This document shows, one piece after another, positions 44,156 to 55,987 of a DNA stretch of 64,000 nt; the first letter of the stretch is position 1, and each line of letters opens with the position of its first letter. A program made the position numbers and the translations under genes. The notes under the pieces were generated by a model. It worked only from the letters and a program-made list of their open reading frames with translations, ran no database searches and was not told where the DNA came from. Source of the DNA: Pelobates cultripes (lineage: Eukaryota; Chordata; Amphibia; Anura; Pelobatidae); NCBI GenBank assembly GCA_933207985.1, contig OW240913.1, forward strand, positions 278,681,232-278,745,231. Reading direction: 5' to 3'.

Positions 44156-44619
44156 TAAGGGGTTTTGGGAGACCAAAATGCAGGTGATACGATGACAGTA
44201 TACAAATATATCTAAGGTAAGTACAAACCACTAGGTGCTAATCTAATAGCTGCTACTGGCTGCTCACTGTTTAGTCAACATGTCCCCATCCATGGCATGG
44301 CAGGTGAGGGCATAATGGAAGTATTACACTTTCCTTATACTAATATAGGGCTCATATTGACTGATAGTGGCTTTTCTAAATATTCCGTAACAATTCAAAA
44401 TGGTGTCTGGCTATCAAGCACTGGTCAGCTGCCAAATCTGAATCATGAAACCAATGAAATGGCTCGTCCATTTGTTTCATGATTCATCAATATAGCATTT
44501 TAGAGTTACAGAATTTGGACGAATCGCCAATCCCCTAAAAGTCTGACAAATCGCAAATTATCCAAAACAGAATGTGCAAGTATTTTTCTAAGTTATAATT
44601 TCTAGGAAAAACCTAGTAA
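44156..44619. other. Intergenic
   Basis: A short imperfect inverted repeat GGCTCGTCCATTTGTTTCATG with CATGAAACCAATGAAATGG (44447-44483). Otherwise nothing recognised; the open frame 44297-44482 has no domain. Confidence 0.4.
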
Positions 44620-45944
44620 AAATGTACACATTCTCTTGGGTAGTCCTATAATAGAGTACAGGATAAATATAGAAGTGGGGGTAAGTAAAACGAAAAAAAA
44701 ATTACAAAACTACATAAACAACTACTCCAAAGTCTCAGGATATAAAATAAATCTGGAGAAATCGACATTTATAGCTAAAAATATGAGCAAAATGACAATT
44801 ATTCTTCTTGTGCAGGACACTGGGATACCCGAAAACAGTGACAGGTTAAAATATCAGGGTATCAACATAACTACAGAATTAAAAGATTTAATAGAAGCCA
44901 ACTTTCTACCCCTACTAAAATAAACTAATACAAATATAAGGGATTGGAAAGACATGGGTTTATCATGGTCAGGCAGAATTAACATCCTAAAAGCATATAT
45001 CTTCCCAAAATGGCTGTACTTGTGAATAATTATTCCAATTAACTTCCCAGAAAACTGGCTGTCCCTACTACACTCCTCCTTTGTTAAATTTATTTGGGGG
45101 GAAGAAAACCAAAAGTTTAAATGAAAGTGTTGGCTAGATCAAGACAGGATGGAGACTTGGGGTGTCCAGAAGTTTTGCAATGCTACCAGGCCAGGAGACT
45201 ATTTCATATAATGCTCACACAAAGCAAGGCGGCAACCCAAGAAATATTGTATAAAATGGAAAAAGCTAAAACTGGGGTTGGAAACGTATGCTCATTATTT
45301 TGGGTTGTTGAGGCAAATAAAAAAGTTATCAGAGAGGCACAAATTAAATCTCAGATACTCAAAGAGCTAACGAGATGGTGGGATAAACTTACAAACAAGA
45401 AAGGACTCAGAAACAAAATAATTGATGCGCACCCATTTGCAAGTATCTCAGATACGCTAGAAAACATAAAAACAGATATTTGGATGCTAAAAGGGGTAAA
45501 GGAATTCAAAAACATAATGGATGAATATAATCTTAAACCTTTCAACCAAATTATGAAGGAATTTAATATTCCCTCCAGTGAAACGTTCAACTATCTGCAA
45601 ATTAAGAGCTTTTTAGCAGAACACCTCTTTAAAAAAAAGGAGGAGAATACCATAAACCTTATACATCTATTTTAATAAAAGAACTATAAAAACCTATTGG
45701 CAAAATGTGCTAAAGTTGTATTTAGATGGAGACAAACCAATAGCATTGATTATTAAATGGGAAAAAGAATTACAAGTACCTTTAAAAGAATAACAATGGA
45801 TAAACTCCTTAAATAAACTAAACAAAAATATACACTGTCTAAATCTTTTAGAAACTCAATTTAAACTATCAAATAGATGGTACTTAACACCTAAATGCTT
45901 AAAGAGAATTTCCCCAGAACTACCAGACAGATGCTGCAAATGCA
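44620..45944 (+). pseudogene. Older L1-like ORF2 fragment (copy I: RT palm end to zinc knuckle)
   Basis: Broken frames read NNYSKVSGYKINLEKST, then LKYQGINITTELKD, WSGRINILKAY, SSFVKFIWGEEN, and in 45121-45675 the downstream domain (GVGNVCSLF, SSETFNYLQIKSFLAEHL). It ends with KLSNRWYLTPKCLKRISPEL and CCKCNK near 45934. Several stops (for example after LPLLK at 44921 and after YL at 45021) show it is dead. The start shares about 80 bases (GTAGTCCTATAATAGAGTAC) with 56094-56170. Confidence 0.75.
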
Positions 45945-46243
45945 ATAAACCTTATACAACTATTTGAATTAAAGAACTATAAAGATAAATATAAAAGAGT
46001 AATATATAAAATAAAAGAGAACGACAATTAGCTAATGGCTCTAGAAAAAATTGGAGGAGCATTTGAAGGATTTTATCAGAATTAATATAGCATACCAGAA
46101 GAAAAATTTGGTAAGGCAAAAGAGATTGAGACGTTCTTTGAAAACTTGCCCATGCCAAAAATCCAACCATATCAATCAAGTCAAATAAACCAGCCCATAA
46201 CAGAAGTAGAGGTCAGTAAAGCTATAGACAAACTTAAAATAAA
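45945..46243 (+). pseudogene. Older L1-like ORF2 fragment (copy II: region before RT)
   Basis: After the zinc-knuckle region of copy I, sequence jumps to an ORF2 segment that normally precedes RT: LFELKNYKDKYKRVIYKIKE, ALEKIGGAFEGFYQN, EIETFFENLPMPKIQ, and TEVEVSKAIDKLKIN. The junction near 45945 joins two different parts of the same kind of element, so either two copies lie head to tail or one copy was rearranged. Confidence 0.65.
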
Positions 46244-46864
46244 TAGAAAAATTGTATTTATTATTTTTTATAGTCAATAAATGATATATATATTTTTTGA
46301 TACACTTATGGCTTTTTCCTGCTGACATAAAGAAGGAGTGTGGTCCTTAAACCACATATGCGCATTGAAGTGAGCCTGTAGATCGGCTCTGGGTTTGTGA
46401 GTACCTAATCTATTATTTTATGCAGATTTATTATAATATAAACAGTACTACACTATATAACCCCTCCTGTATCCATATAGGATTGGATTAAAGAAAGGAG
46501 AAGAAGGGAGAGGGTCGCCTATACGGATCCTAAAGCGCCAAAATCTGAGCTAGATTTAATAGCTCAGAAAATTGTGAGTTGCCATTTGGCATTTGTTCAT
46601 AAATTTATTTACCATTTTCTGTACAATCTACACTATGCTGTGTATTTTTTCTGTTTTACCTAAAGGTTAACAAGAAATCACTAACAAACGTAGAAAGAAA
46701 AATTGGGTAAAAAAATTTCCATATTCAGTTTCACACATAAGCGGTATTCCTTACTATTTTCCACCATTTCTGTTTAAAAGATTCTCACAGTGATTAGCAG
46801 CTTTTCAGATTATATATAAATTAAAAGACACTTCACTCAAATAGCGCTAAAACTTTCCTGTTTT
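46244..46864. mobile_element. 621 bp insertion with 14 bp target duplication, class unknown
   Basis: AAACTTAAAATAAA occurs at 46230-46243 and 46865-46878, in the middle of the L1 reading KLKIN..TAPGPDGF. The inserted DNA is AT-rich and noncoding. The word GAGTGTGGTCCTTAAACCAC and the general look recall a PLE terminal repeat, but I cannot prove it. Confidence 0.65.
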
Positions 46865-46878
46865 AAACTTAAAATAAA

Positions 46879-46935
46879 GACCGCTCCAGGCCCAGATGGC
46901 TTTACAAAATAAATTCTACAAATTAATGAATGATC
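46879..46935 (+). pseudogene. Older L1-like RT start (copy II, continued)
   Basis: Reads TAPGPDGF, the first RT block, with a damaged frame. The last 16 bases (46920-46935) are the target of the young L1 and are duplicated at 52719-52734. Confidence 0.75.
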
Positions 46936-47078
46936 GACGGTGCGTGGCCTGGAGCTCAACCGCGGCGGTCACATGACAGGGTAGCTCCTGCTACACAGGC
47001 CTGAAACCGGAGCGAAACGAGCACCCCAATAGCCCCTACTCACCCACAGCGATATCCCAGCAAAAGGGAAGGCGCCAG
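46936..47078 (+). promoter_or_regulatory. L1 5' untranslated leader
   Basis: GC-rich 143 bases ahead of ORF1. GGCCTGAAACCGGAGC and nearby words recur in the 5' part of the nonautonomous element at 12301, suggesting shared promoter sequence. No TATA box seen, as usual for LINEs. Confidence 0.55.
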
Positions 47079-47975
47079 ATGGACAAAGGCGACAAATCTA
47101 ACTTTTTCGCCATCCGTGCCGCCCAGACAAAGTTACCGGGAGCCCTAGAAGAGATCCAAGATGGCGCCCCGGACGGAGACGGCGAACAGCTGAAGGAAAG
47201 CACAGCGGACGCACCGGTGACCCAGGGCATACTACAGCGCATGCTGGATGCAATGCATACCAAGCTGCAGAATACCCTCCAGACCTCACTAAATAACATC
47301 AGGTCAGAAATGAGGGAGCTGGGAGAGCGCACCTCCATGCTGGAGGACAAAATGGCCGACCAGGCTGAAGCACATAATGGTATAGGCGCCAGTCTGGAGG
47401 AACTGCAGAGCACCGTGACATCCTTGGAAGCCAAAATAGCGGACATGGAAGACCGCTCTCGCCGCAACAATCTTAGGCTGAGAGGGGTGGCGGAATCTGT
47501 GGGGGCAGCGGACCTGCACGCTCACCTGCAAGGCCTATTTAAAGTCCTGGCCCCAGACGTGCATCAAGACATGCTGTTGCTGGACCGGTTCCACCGGGTC
47601 CCAAAACCGCTCTTCCTGACAGCGGATACCCCGCGAGATGTATTGGTGCGGCTGCACTATTTCCACATTAAGGAAGTCCTATTACGAGCGAGCAGAATAC
47701 GTCCCAATCTACCACCTCCCTATCAGGGAACCACGATATATGCGGACATATCAGCAGCGACCCTAAAGAAGAGGAAAACCTTTGCCGGGATAACGGAACA
47801 ACTACGCCTGCACAAGAAGCCATACAGATGGGGATTCCCGGTTAAACTTCTCATCACGCACGAAGGCAAAACCACCACCATCACGACACCAGAAGCAGGA
47901 GTGAGGGCCCTTAAAGAATGGGGCCTATCACCGCCGCAGCTCCCAGCCGAGGCAACAGACCGAAACAAACTCTAG
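47079..47975 (+). CDS. L1 ORF1 protein (RNA-binding, trimer-type)
   Basis: A 298-residue intact frame. Residues ~60-125 form a likely coiled coil (heptad-rich, many L, E, M). RRNNLRLRGV at about 128-137 starts the RRM-like region characteristic of L1 ORF1 proteins (transposase_22 family). A basic C-terminal domain follows (YRWGFPVKLLITHEGKTTTI). L1 ORF1 proteins package the RNA with ORF2 protein. There are no stops. The ATG at 47079 is the first in the transcript after the leader and is followed by G. Confidence 0.9.
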   Translation: MDKGDKSNFFAIRAAQTKLPGALEEIQDGAPDGDGEQLKESTADAPVTQGILQRMLDAMHTKLQNTLQTSLNNIRSEMRELGERTSMLEDKMADQAEAHNGIGASLEELQSTVTSLEAKIADMEDRSRRNNLRLRGVAESVGAADLHAHLQGLFKVLAPDVHQDMLLLDRFHRVPKPLFLTADTPRDVLVRLHYFHIKEVLLRASRIRPNLPPPYQGTTIYADISAATLKKRKTFAGITEQLRLHKKPYRWGFPVKLLITHEGKTTTITTPEAGVRALKEWGLSPPQLPAEATDRNKL

Positions 47976-48603
47976 CCGTCATGGAAGAAAGTTTGCAGAA
48001 CCTGAAGACAGAATACCCGAAGGCCGCAAGAAGTGGCAAGTACACAAAAGAATGACTTTGGGGCTGATGGTAAGGGGAGGGGACTAAGGCACACAGAACA
48101 AGGGCATACATAGAGCACACCCTCCCGAGCCCCAGCAATCATACCGCTAGGTCACACGATTGAGAAAAAAAAAAGCGGCAATATATATACATAAAAAAAA
48201 AAAAAGGGGGTGATGGACAGCACAAGACACAATCAGCAGGGTTTCAGGCCTACAGACCGCTCCGCACAGGCATGGAAGCACTAGCTAGCTTCCTCCTCCA
48301 CAGCGCCTTAGTTTGGCGCAAGGCCATCCACATGGCACTAAGTTCAACTTTTTATGTTTTAGTTACTTTGTTTAATATGTTATTTTACTTTAATTTTTGT
48401 GTTTCATATTGTATGCACGCTATGTCACAAACATCACAAAGCTACGCCACACGGGGTGACGACAGGGACCACAGGGGGCCACATTCACAGCCCACCCGCC
48501 ATGGAAAGATGCCACCCGGTTCGAGAATGCTGGGAAGGGGGACACTCCCACACAATAGACAGAAAACGCCACAACAAACCGAACCTCCTAGACTCAACCC
48601 ACC
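47976..48603 (+). other. Inter-ORF spacer of the L1
   Basis: About 628 bases with no domain. The small frames 48272-48607 and 48399-48650 overlap the start of ORF2 but look incidental. An A-run (48162-48203) with ATATATATAC is present. Long inter-ORF spacing is seen in several L1-Tx1 elements. Confidence 0.6.
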
Positions 48604-51600
48604 ATGAAAATTTACACCCACAAGACGAAAGGCCTAAACCACCCATCTAAACGGAATTTACTCCGCAGAGACCTCAACAGATTGAGACCGGAGGTGGTTT
48701 GTCTACAAGAAACCCACTTCAAAACAAATGCCCACGCACCATTGCTTCTCCGGGATTACCCCCACCAATACCATGCCACTCACACGAGCAAATCCAAAGG
48801 GGCCTCAATTTTAATTAGCAAGGATGTAGCGTTTTCCCTTACGTACCTGGAAATAGATGACAGGGGGAGATACGTCATAGTGGTGGGGACATTTAATGAG
48901 GTAGAATACACCATAACAAACGTTTATGCCCCAGACCAGGAACAAAGAAACTTTCTCCACAAAATATTTAAAAAGTTGGGAACTATACAAAAGGGCATAG
49001 GAGTAGTGTGCAGTGACATCAATCATGTGCTTGACCCTAAGGTAGACACCACGATAGCGCCCACGGCCCCTAGAATGAAGCCACTCAGGAGACAGAGCAA
49101 AGCGATTCAAAATTTGTTACACGAATATCCCTATTACGACACCTGGAGGGCGACACATGTGGGGGAGAGACGATACACTTTCTTCTCCACCGTACACAAC
49201 ACCTACTCTAGAATAGATGCTATACTGATAAAGGGCCAACACTTGGAGCAGGTTCAGGACTGCAACATAGAACAGATCACGTGGTCTGACCACGCCCCGG
49301 TCATGCTAACTTTGGTCGATCTATATGAACCCTCCCACAGAAGCCCGTGGAGACTAAACAGCTCCCACCTAGCAAACCCTGAATTCGCAAAGTCCATAGC
49401 GAATGCACTAACACAATATTTCATAGAAAATACCACGGACCAAACTCCACACAACACTGTTTGGCAGGCCCACAAATTGGTGATACGGGGACTGTTGATA
49501 CAAAGGGCAGCCAACCAAAAACGACAGACACAGGCGCAAATGAGGAAATGGCAAAAAGAACTCCAGGACCTCAACACCCAAAACCAAAGAACCCCGACCC
49601 CAGAGCTAAAGTCCCGCATAATGACAATTACGCAGGAAATACACAAGCAAGCCTTAGAACAAACAGGCCGCCACCTAAATCAAATCAAAGCAACCAACTA
49701 CTCCCAAGGCAATAAAGCAGGCAAACTAGTAGCCCAACATCTTAAAGCCCTACAGACAAAACAGAAAATAGCATACCTCACCACAGAAAAGGGACACAAA
49801 GTGACGGCACCCAAGGACATAAGCAACTTCTTCGCCAAATACTATACCTCACTGTACAACTTAGCAGACGACCCAAACACACACCAACCACAACCCCAAG
49901 CCATTAAAACATACCTAAATGTGATACAGCTACCCACATTCACGCCCCAACAACAACAAAAACTTGAAGCAGACATAACACACGAGGAGGTCACCGCAGC
50001 CATCCGATCCCTACCACCGGGCAAGTCACCAGGTCCAGACGGCTTTGCTAACTGTTACTACAAACAGTTCCAGACCGTCCTAACACCTCACCTAACTAAT
50101 GCTTTCAATGAAGCCACACGCCAACAAAAACTGCCCGCCGAGACACTACTGGCGCATATCATCACACTCCCAAAACCTGGAAAAACCCCCACATGCCCAC
50201 AAAATTTCCGTCCCATTTCCCTATTGAATACTGATGCAAAATTATACACAAAGATTTACGCACGACGTCTGGGAACAATACTCCCGCACGTCATCCACAC
50301 GGACCAAGTGGGGTTTATAAAATACAGGCAAGGAGGGGACAACACTATTATACATAGTGCACAACGTATGAAGGTGGGTACCGTACTGATGTCGCTAGAC
50401 GCGGAAAAGGCCTTTGACTGGTTGAATTGGGAGTTCCTAGAACAAGTCCTCCTTAAATTTGGGGCACCGGGAGGCTTCCTCTCGGCGGTCAGGGCACTTT
50501 ACAACAAACCAACGGCGAGGGTCCTCAATGCAGGATTTGTCTCCGAGCCCTTCACCATAACCAATGGCTCACGCCAGGGGTGCCCTCTTTCCCCATTGCT
50601 GTACGTAATGGCTCTGGAGCCGCTGGCGGCGGCCATAAGACAAAATGCCTCCATCCACGGAGTAAATAGGGCCCACAGAATACAAAGCGAACTTATTCGC
50701 TGATGACATCCTGCTGACGCTCACTCAACCACACATCTCGCTTCCAAATTTAATGGCCATCATAGCGGAATATGGGAAACACTCATACTACAAGTTGAAC
50801 GTAAACAAAACACAGGCAATGGGAATAGGGACACAACATGATGCCTTAGATAGACTTAAGTCTGCCTTCCCCTTCGATTGGAGATCAGACCACCTAACGT
50901 TCCTAGGCATCAAAATTCCAGCGAACCTGGGCAAACTCTTATACAAAAACTACATACCCCTCGCAAAAGACATTGCCGCAACTCTGGAAAGTTAGAAAGG
51001 TAAATTCCTATCATGGGTAGGAAGAATGGTGGCCATCAAAATGATGCTGCTGCCCAAGTTCCAATACCTACTACGCACCCTCCCCATAGCACTGCCGAAA
51101 TCATACATAACCGCTCTACAGAGAACAATAACTCAGTATGTGTGGGCTAACAAAAGACCAAGGGTGGCAGCGGTGATCCTCCAAAACCTAATCGTGGAGG
51201 GAGGACTGGGCCTCCCATGCATACGAACATATTACAGAGCAGCCCAATTGGCATCGGTCAAAACCGCCACAGCAATGGGGGAACCACTACAGTGGACCCA
51301 AATAGAATCGCACTGGGCGCAAACACATAACCTACGGGATCTTTTCTGGCTCCCGGAACACTTACGCCCCAAGCTCTTCCAACCCCTGCCTACCACTACA
51401 CACACATTAACTTGTTGGGATGAACAAAGGGGAAAAGAGGGAGACCACAGAGACATAAAAGGGAACGCCCCAATCTCGTGCCTAACAGTGGGCATCCCAT
51501 TCTTCGACGCCAAGACATGGGGGAAGGCGGGTTGCACTGAGATACACCACCTATACGAAGACAACCGCCTAATCCCCTTCCCAGAACTCCAAACAAAGCA

Positions 51601-52449
51601 CAATATACCCAGTAGAGCACTGTTCTCCTACTTACAACTTAACTCACTACTCACGGGAACCAAAATACAAGCCCACAACCCACAAAACGCACACAACGCA
51701 ACAACCCACTGCTTGTCAGGCAGACCCCCAAAGAAAATTCTATCACACTTATACACCGCTCTCATAGCAGAGAGATCAGGGGCAGCCATGACATTCCAGA
51801 CAGCGTGGCACGCAGAACTGGGAAAGTCACTAGAGACAGAAGACTGGAAGCGAGCCTTCTCGATACACAAAGGGAACACACTATGCACAACTCACGTAGA
51901 GACCATACGGAAGCTACAATATCGATGGTACATGGTACCGGAGAAGCTAGCAGCGCTTTACCCACACGCGCCCAACATCTGTTGGAGATGTGGAGCCGTG
52001 GGATGCTCGATGAGCCACATATGGTGGACATGCACGCAAATCAGGCAATACTGGAAAGATGTACCCTGCTAGGCAGAAGTTGGCCACTCACTATTGAACA
52101 AAGCATCCTATTCATGATCCCAAAGACCTTAAGCAAAACCGAAGAAGGGCTCATATTTCACCTGCTCATAGCAGCAGTAACACTCATAGCCAGAGCTTGG
52201 AAATCGCAGATAGCACCCACGAAGGAAGCCCTACTTGACCAAATTTCCCTTAATTGGAAGTATGAGCAGATGGCAAACGCACACCTAAGACAACGAAAAC
52301 ACATTGGCATAGCGGGAGAGAAGTGGTGGGCATATATTGGGACACACCACACTAGACTTGACACAGGGTCCAGGGGAAACGCAAAAAACAAAGAAGGGGG
52401 AGCAAGAGAGGCAGGAGACACTGCAGGGGTAACGCATGAAGCACAGTAA
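48604..52449 (+). pseudogene. L1 ORF2: APE endonuclease, reverse transcriptase, C-terminal zinc knuckle (two frameshifts, one stop)
   Basis: Frame 48604-50703 starts at an ATG in a good context (CCCACCATGA). Endonuclease motifs: VVCLQETHF, NVYAPDQEQ, VCSDINHVL, YSRIDAIL, WSDHAPV. RT motifs: [66 protein letters not shown] frameshift near 50690 moves the active site FADDILLTL to the next frame (50700 on). The TAG at 50993-50995 interrupts that frame once. The C-terminal domain holds LQYRWYMVPEKLAAL and CWRCGAVGCSMSHIWWTC. A second shift near 52060 returns to the original frame, which ends at 52449. Total about 1,280 codons. Three lesions make it inactive, but all domains are complete. Confidence 0.92.
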
Positions 52450-52718
52450 AGCGTGCAAACAGAGGATAACACTAAGGGACGACCAAGCCAAACAATAGGG
52501 GGCTGGACGAGTCCCACGAGAGTAACACACGACAATGGGCAATGGAACTAGTTAGACAAACAGGGCGGGGATGTGAAAGCAACATGTGTAATCCCCATAT
52601 GATGTAACGAAAAGTACCTGCAATAACCCTTTTTACTTTCTGTACCCTGGCGTGCAGGCGCCGAACGCTTAACCTTGTGAAACACAAATAAAATGTAACG
52701 TTTCAAATTGAAAAAAAA
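52450..52718 (+). other. 3' UTR and A tail of the L1
   Basis: Ends with CAAATAAAATGTAACG, a polyadenylation-type signal, then a 10-base A run at 52711-52720. The end resembles the 3' part of the nonautonomous element ending at 13998. Confidence 0.75.
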
Positions 52719-52734
52719 AAATTAATGAATGATC

Positions 52735-53540
52735 AACTAAAAGGGGAACTCAATAATATTTTTAACTACACAATGAAAACAGGAGACTGTCGAGGAGAGC
52801 TGTTGAGGGCAAACTCTGTGTCCATCCCAAAAGCAGATAAAGACCTACAAAACATAGGCAATTATAGACCCATTTCATTAATTAATACAGCTATTAAAAT
52901 ACTATCTTCCATTCTAGCTGACAGATTAAAAACAGTAATACCACAACTTATTAATAATAGTCAAGTTGGATTTATAGTAGGGAGGTCCTCAATTAACAAC
53001 CTTAGAAAAATAATAAACATAATGGAGGAAGCGGAGAGCAGTGGAACCCCTCTAATACTTCTAGTAATAGACAGAGAGAAAGCATTTGGCAGGGTTGGAT
53101 GGTGTTTCATGCTCTCCGCTTTAAACCGGTTTGGTATCACTGGACCAATCTTACATGCTGTGTCTGCTCTCTACAGCTCTCCATCAGCTAAAATAATAGG
53201 GTCAGGATTTACATCACAAAACTTTAACATTTAAAATGGGGCCAGACAAGGGTGTCCTCTCTCTCCTTTATTGTATATAATGGTGCTAGAACCCTTAGCA
53301 ATCTTAATAAGACAGAATAAAAAAAAATTAAGGGATTCACAAATTCACTAGGACAAACTAAATTAAATATCTATGCAGATGACATCCTATTAACATTAGA
53401 AGAGCCAAACATCTCGGTCCCAGAACTACTGAAGGACATAAACAACTACTCCAAAGTCTCAGGATATAAAATAAATCTGGAGAGAAATCGACATTTATAA
53501 CTAAAAATATGAACAAGAGGACAATCAAACTTCTTGTGCA
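52735..53540 (+). pseudogene. Older L1-like RT (copy II, after the nested insertion)
   Basis: Directly continues the RT interrupted at 46935: MNDQLKGELNNIFNYTMKTG, NYRPISLINTAIKIL, QVGFIVGRSSINNL, ILLVIDREKAFGRVGW. After a stop near 53232 it reads [19 protein letters not shown], and further LNIYADDILLTLE (RT active site, about 53366-53400) and NNYSKVSGYKINLE (53440-53480), shared with copy I at 44715. Stops and indels show decay. The segment ends abruptly at 53540. Confidence 0.85.
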
Positions 53541-54012
53541 GGTGTCGGGATTACAAGTTGATCCAGCATGCAGTACTGTGTCACACCTAGGACTACGGAT
53601 AACGTATAACCGTACCTTAGAATGGCCGGACTTAACGTCTCCAAGAATAGTCAAAATGCTTGCCGAGGTCAGGGACACAGAATCAGACACAAAGATGAGG
53701 GAAAGCAAAAAGTCAAGGATACCAGATATCAGGGAAGTCAAAACAAAGCCAAAGTCAAATACCAGAAAATCAAGATCAGGAACGCACTTTCGGATAACTA
53801 TAGACATGAAACCACGACAGGGCAATGAGCAAGAGGAGAATTGGGTTTAAATACCCCTCCTGTGGATCCGATTGGCTGTAACCGGCTTTTGACCCCAAAG
53901 GCAATTACCAGGTTTCTATGTGCATGATTGCTGTTCAGCACAAACCCTCCAGTGGATTTAATTGGCCATGACTGGCCTCTGACCCCAAAAGTAATTACCA
54001 GGTTTCCATTTG
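53541..54012 (-). repeat. LTR-like promoter-bearing repeat, member B
   Basis: It replaces about 450 bases of the older L1 between positions equivalent to 44816 and 45268. On the minus strand it has TTTAAACCC (TATA-like area), TTGCCCTGTCGTGGTTT, and near its end GTCCGGCCATTCTAAGG. Same family and orientation as 23035-23395 and 55432-55987. Confidence 0.5.
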
Positions 54013-54228
54013 CATGATTGCTGCTAAAACTGGGGTTGGAAACTTATCCTCATTATTTGGGGCTGTTGAGGCAAATAAAAAATTCATTAGAGAGGCACAA
54101 ATTAAATCTCAGATACTCAAAGAGCTAACGAGATGGTGGGATAAACTTACAAACAAGAAAGGACTCAGAAATAAAATAATTGATGCGCTCCCATTTGCAA
54201 GTATCTCAGATACAATATAGCCAGCAGC
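54013..54228 (+). pseudogene. Older L1-like ORF2 C-terminal piece
   Basis: Encodes KTGVGNLSSLFGAVEANKKF and KGLRNKIIDALPFASISDT, almost identical to 45262-45462 in copy I. Stops at TAG 54218-54220. Confidence 0.8.
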
Positions 54229-54352
54229 CAAGATAAATGCAGTATACGTTGTGTCAGCGCTTAGTTAATATGCCCTTATTAAAGCATTAGTACAATGTGA
54301 AAGCAGTGAAAAATAGATAAGAAAGACTTATAGACCAGCAAGATATTGATGG

Positions 54353-55431
54353 TGTCACGATTCGGGAACCTAACGCGCTAACAGGTCACAGAGAGGAAGG
54401 GTGTGTAACGGCTACCCAGCTGGAGAGGGGTACCTGCCGTTGGAGCCGTCCTTTTCTAGGCAAGCTGCTGTGCAGTAATGGAATTCTTATTCCCATCCAC
54501 GATATCCAATTGTATAATCCAGGAGTGCTGTAAAATGAGGCAGAGTAACGGTACCATAAATCCCCTCCAAGAACGAGACGAGGCTACGTTTTGAAGGGTC
54601 AAGTAGAACTGATGTTTATTGACAGGGGGTCTCCTTTTATGCAATATTGCCCTCTGAAACGCTACACCCACATAATTATTACAACAGCCAATTACATACA
54701 TGGTTCAACCCCCACGTCTCCTCCCCTCAGATAACATGTAACACAATTAAAACAGACACAATTTTAACTACATTCTGGATGTAATAGCTCTCACTCAGGG
54801 GAACAATATATCCAAATTTCAGGTCATTCGGTTGAGGGGTTCGGGAGTTATGGGTCTTTGTAGTTTTGACCGACCGCACAGGTTTTCCAGCCAAAAAGAG
54901 TTCCATAAGTTTTGGCCTTGTGGTCAGTCTCCGTTCGTGCATAAAAACCCCCACGAACCCTTTGCCATCCACAGTAATCCTGGTGTTCGCCTGAATCCCC
55001 ATGAATGCTTAAACAAAACTACCGAACGGCCGGTCGTTCGGTAGTTCCAGCACGAACTTACGAGCTCCTGGAGATCTCAGCGGTGTTCGCCTGTTTGCGT
55101 ATCCGTTTTTAGTTCCACGCGTTCACAGGCAACCACCGCCGTTCGTGCGTAAGATGGCCGCGAACACGTGTAAAGTCCCGAAATGGCGGCCATCTAACCT
55201 GAGCACAAAGGGATTCGTCTGAACCATGCGAACGGCTCCACAATCACTGGGAGGTAAAATAGCAATTAACTGTTCCCCTGGATGGTCTGATGTTCGGTAT
55301 TTTGGGGCTGTATATTATAGTAGCAATATTCCCACGAAAACCAGCCATTCGGTTTCTGTGTAACACCTCCAGCAGTATTGTTGATTAAGTCCAGGCAAAA
55401 GTCTAGGCATAATCATAGTTCCGTTACAGGG
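54353..55431 (-). mobile_element. Probable solo LTR of an endogenous retrovirus-like element
   Basis: On the minus strand it begins TGTAACGGAACT and ends CGTGACA (TG...CA). It has GCATAAAAGGAGACC (about 54633-54647) as a promoter-type box and CAATAAACATC about 15 bases further as a polyadenylation signal. GTTCG/CGAAC words are abundant, including a perfect 12 bp hairpin at 55017-55046. A short target duplication is not clear. No coding genes of a retrovirus are present. Confidence 0.6.
55017..55046. repeat. 12 bp inverted repeat hairpin in LTR
   Basis: AACTACCGAACG and CGTTCGGTAGTT are perfect reverse complements around a 6-base loop. Confidence 0.9.
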
Positions 55432-55987
55432 TGCTATACCGGTCCTTAGAATGGCCGGGTTAAGCACACTAAGAATAGTCAGGAGACAAGCCAAGTAAAG
55501 GGAGCCAGAAGACAGAAGAGCGAGAAACAAGCCTAGGTCAAAGGAATGGAGAATACAGAAAAATTGGAATAACAAGCCAAATAATCGGTAACCAGAGAGA
55601 AACACGAGCAAACTGCACTACACGTATCACAAGACCACAACAGGGCACTGAGAGACAGAAAAGGTAAGTATATAAACCCTGTGCTTAATTCTGATTGGAT
55701 AACTTCCAATCAGAATTCACAAACACACGTGGGGGATATTTGCACCTCCCACTGTGATTATGGTACTGTGTCTTTAATGCCGGGTCACGTGACTGACTCC
55801 GGCGTTCGCATAAGTGCGCGGGCTCCCAGCGTGCAGCGTTATACATGCTGCCGCTGGGAGGCGAGGAGGAGGACTGGACTCGCCAACAGGCAGGGTAAGG
55901 GGAGACCACAGGCGGCGAAGGACTGAGGGTGAGTAATGCAAGTGGATTGCATCCTCCCCTCACAGCCGCCCGTGGGGACCTGACAGA
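55432..55987 (-). repeat. LTR-like promoter-bearing repeat, member C
   Basis: On the minus strand it begins CTGTCAGGTCCCC. It has GGTTTATATACTTACC (TATA-like, about 55665-55680) followed by CAGTGCCCTGTTGTGGTC and ends near AACCCGGCCATTCTAAGGAC. Members A and B share these blocks. It lies directly next to the solo LTR above. Confidence 0.55.

Larger units (their letters stand above)
46936..52718 (+). mobile_element. Nearly complete L1/Tx1-clade LINE, young copy
   Basis: About 5.78 kb with a 5' leader, ORF1, a spacer, ORF2, a 3' UTR and an A run. It is bracketed by a 14-16 bp duplication (ATTAATGAATGATC at 46922-46935 and 52721-52734). It lies inside the RT region of an older L1-like copy, same strand. 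Only a few inactivating changes are visible (two frameshifts and one stop in ORF2), so the insertion is relatively recent. Confidence 0.93.

Noticed and set aside
47723..52542. Minus-strand open frames within the L1
   Set aside because: They are antisense shadows of ORF1 and ORF2 with no motifs.
54353..55431. Complete endogenous retrovirus
   Set aside because: Only LTR features are present; no gag, pol or env reading frames lie next to it.
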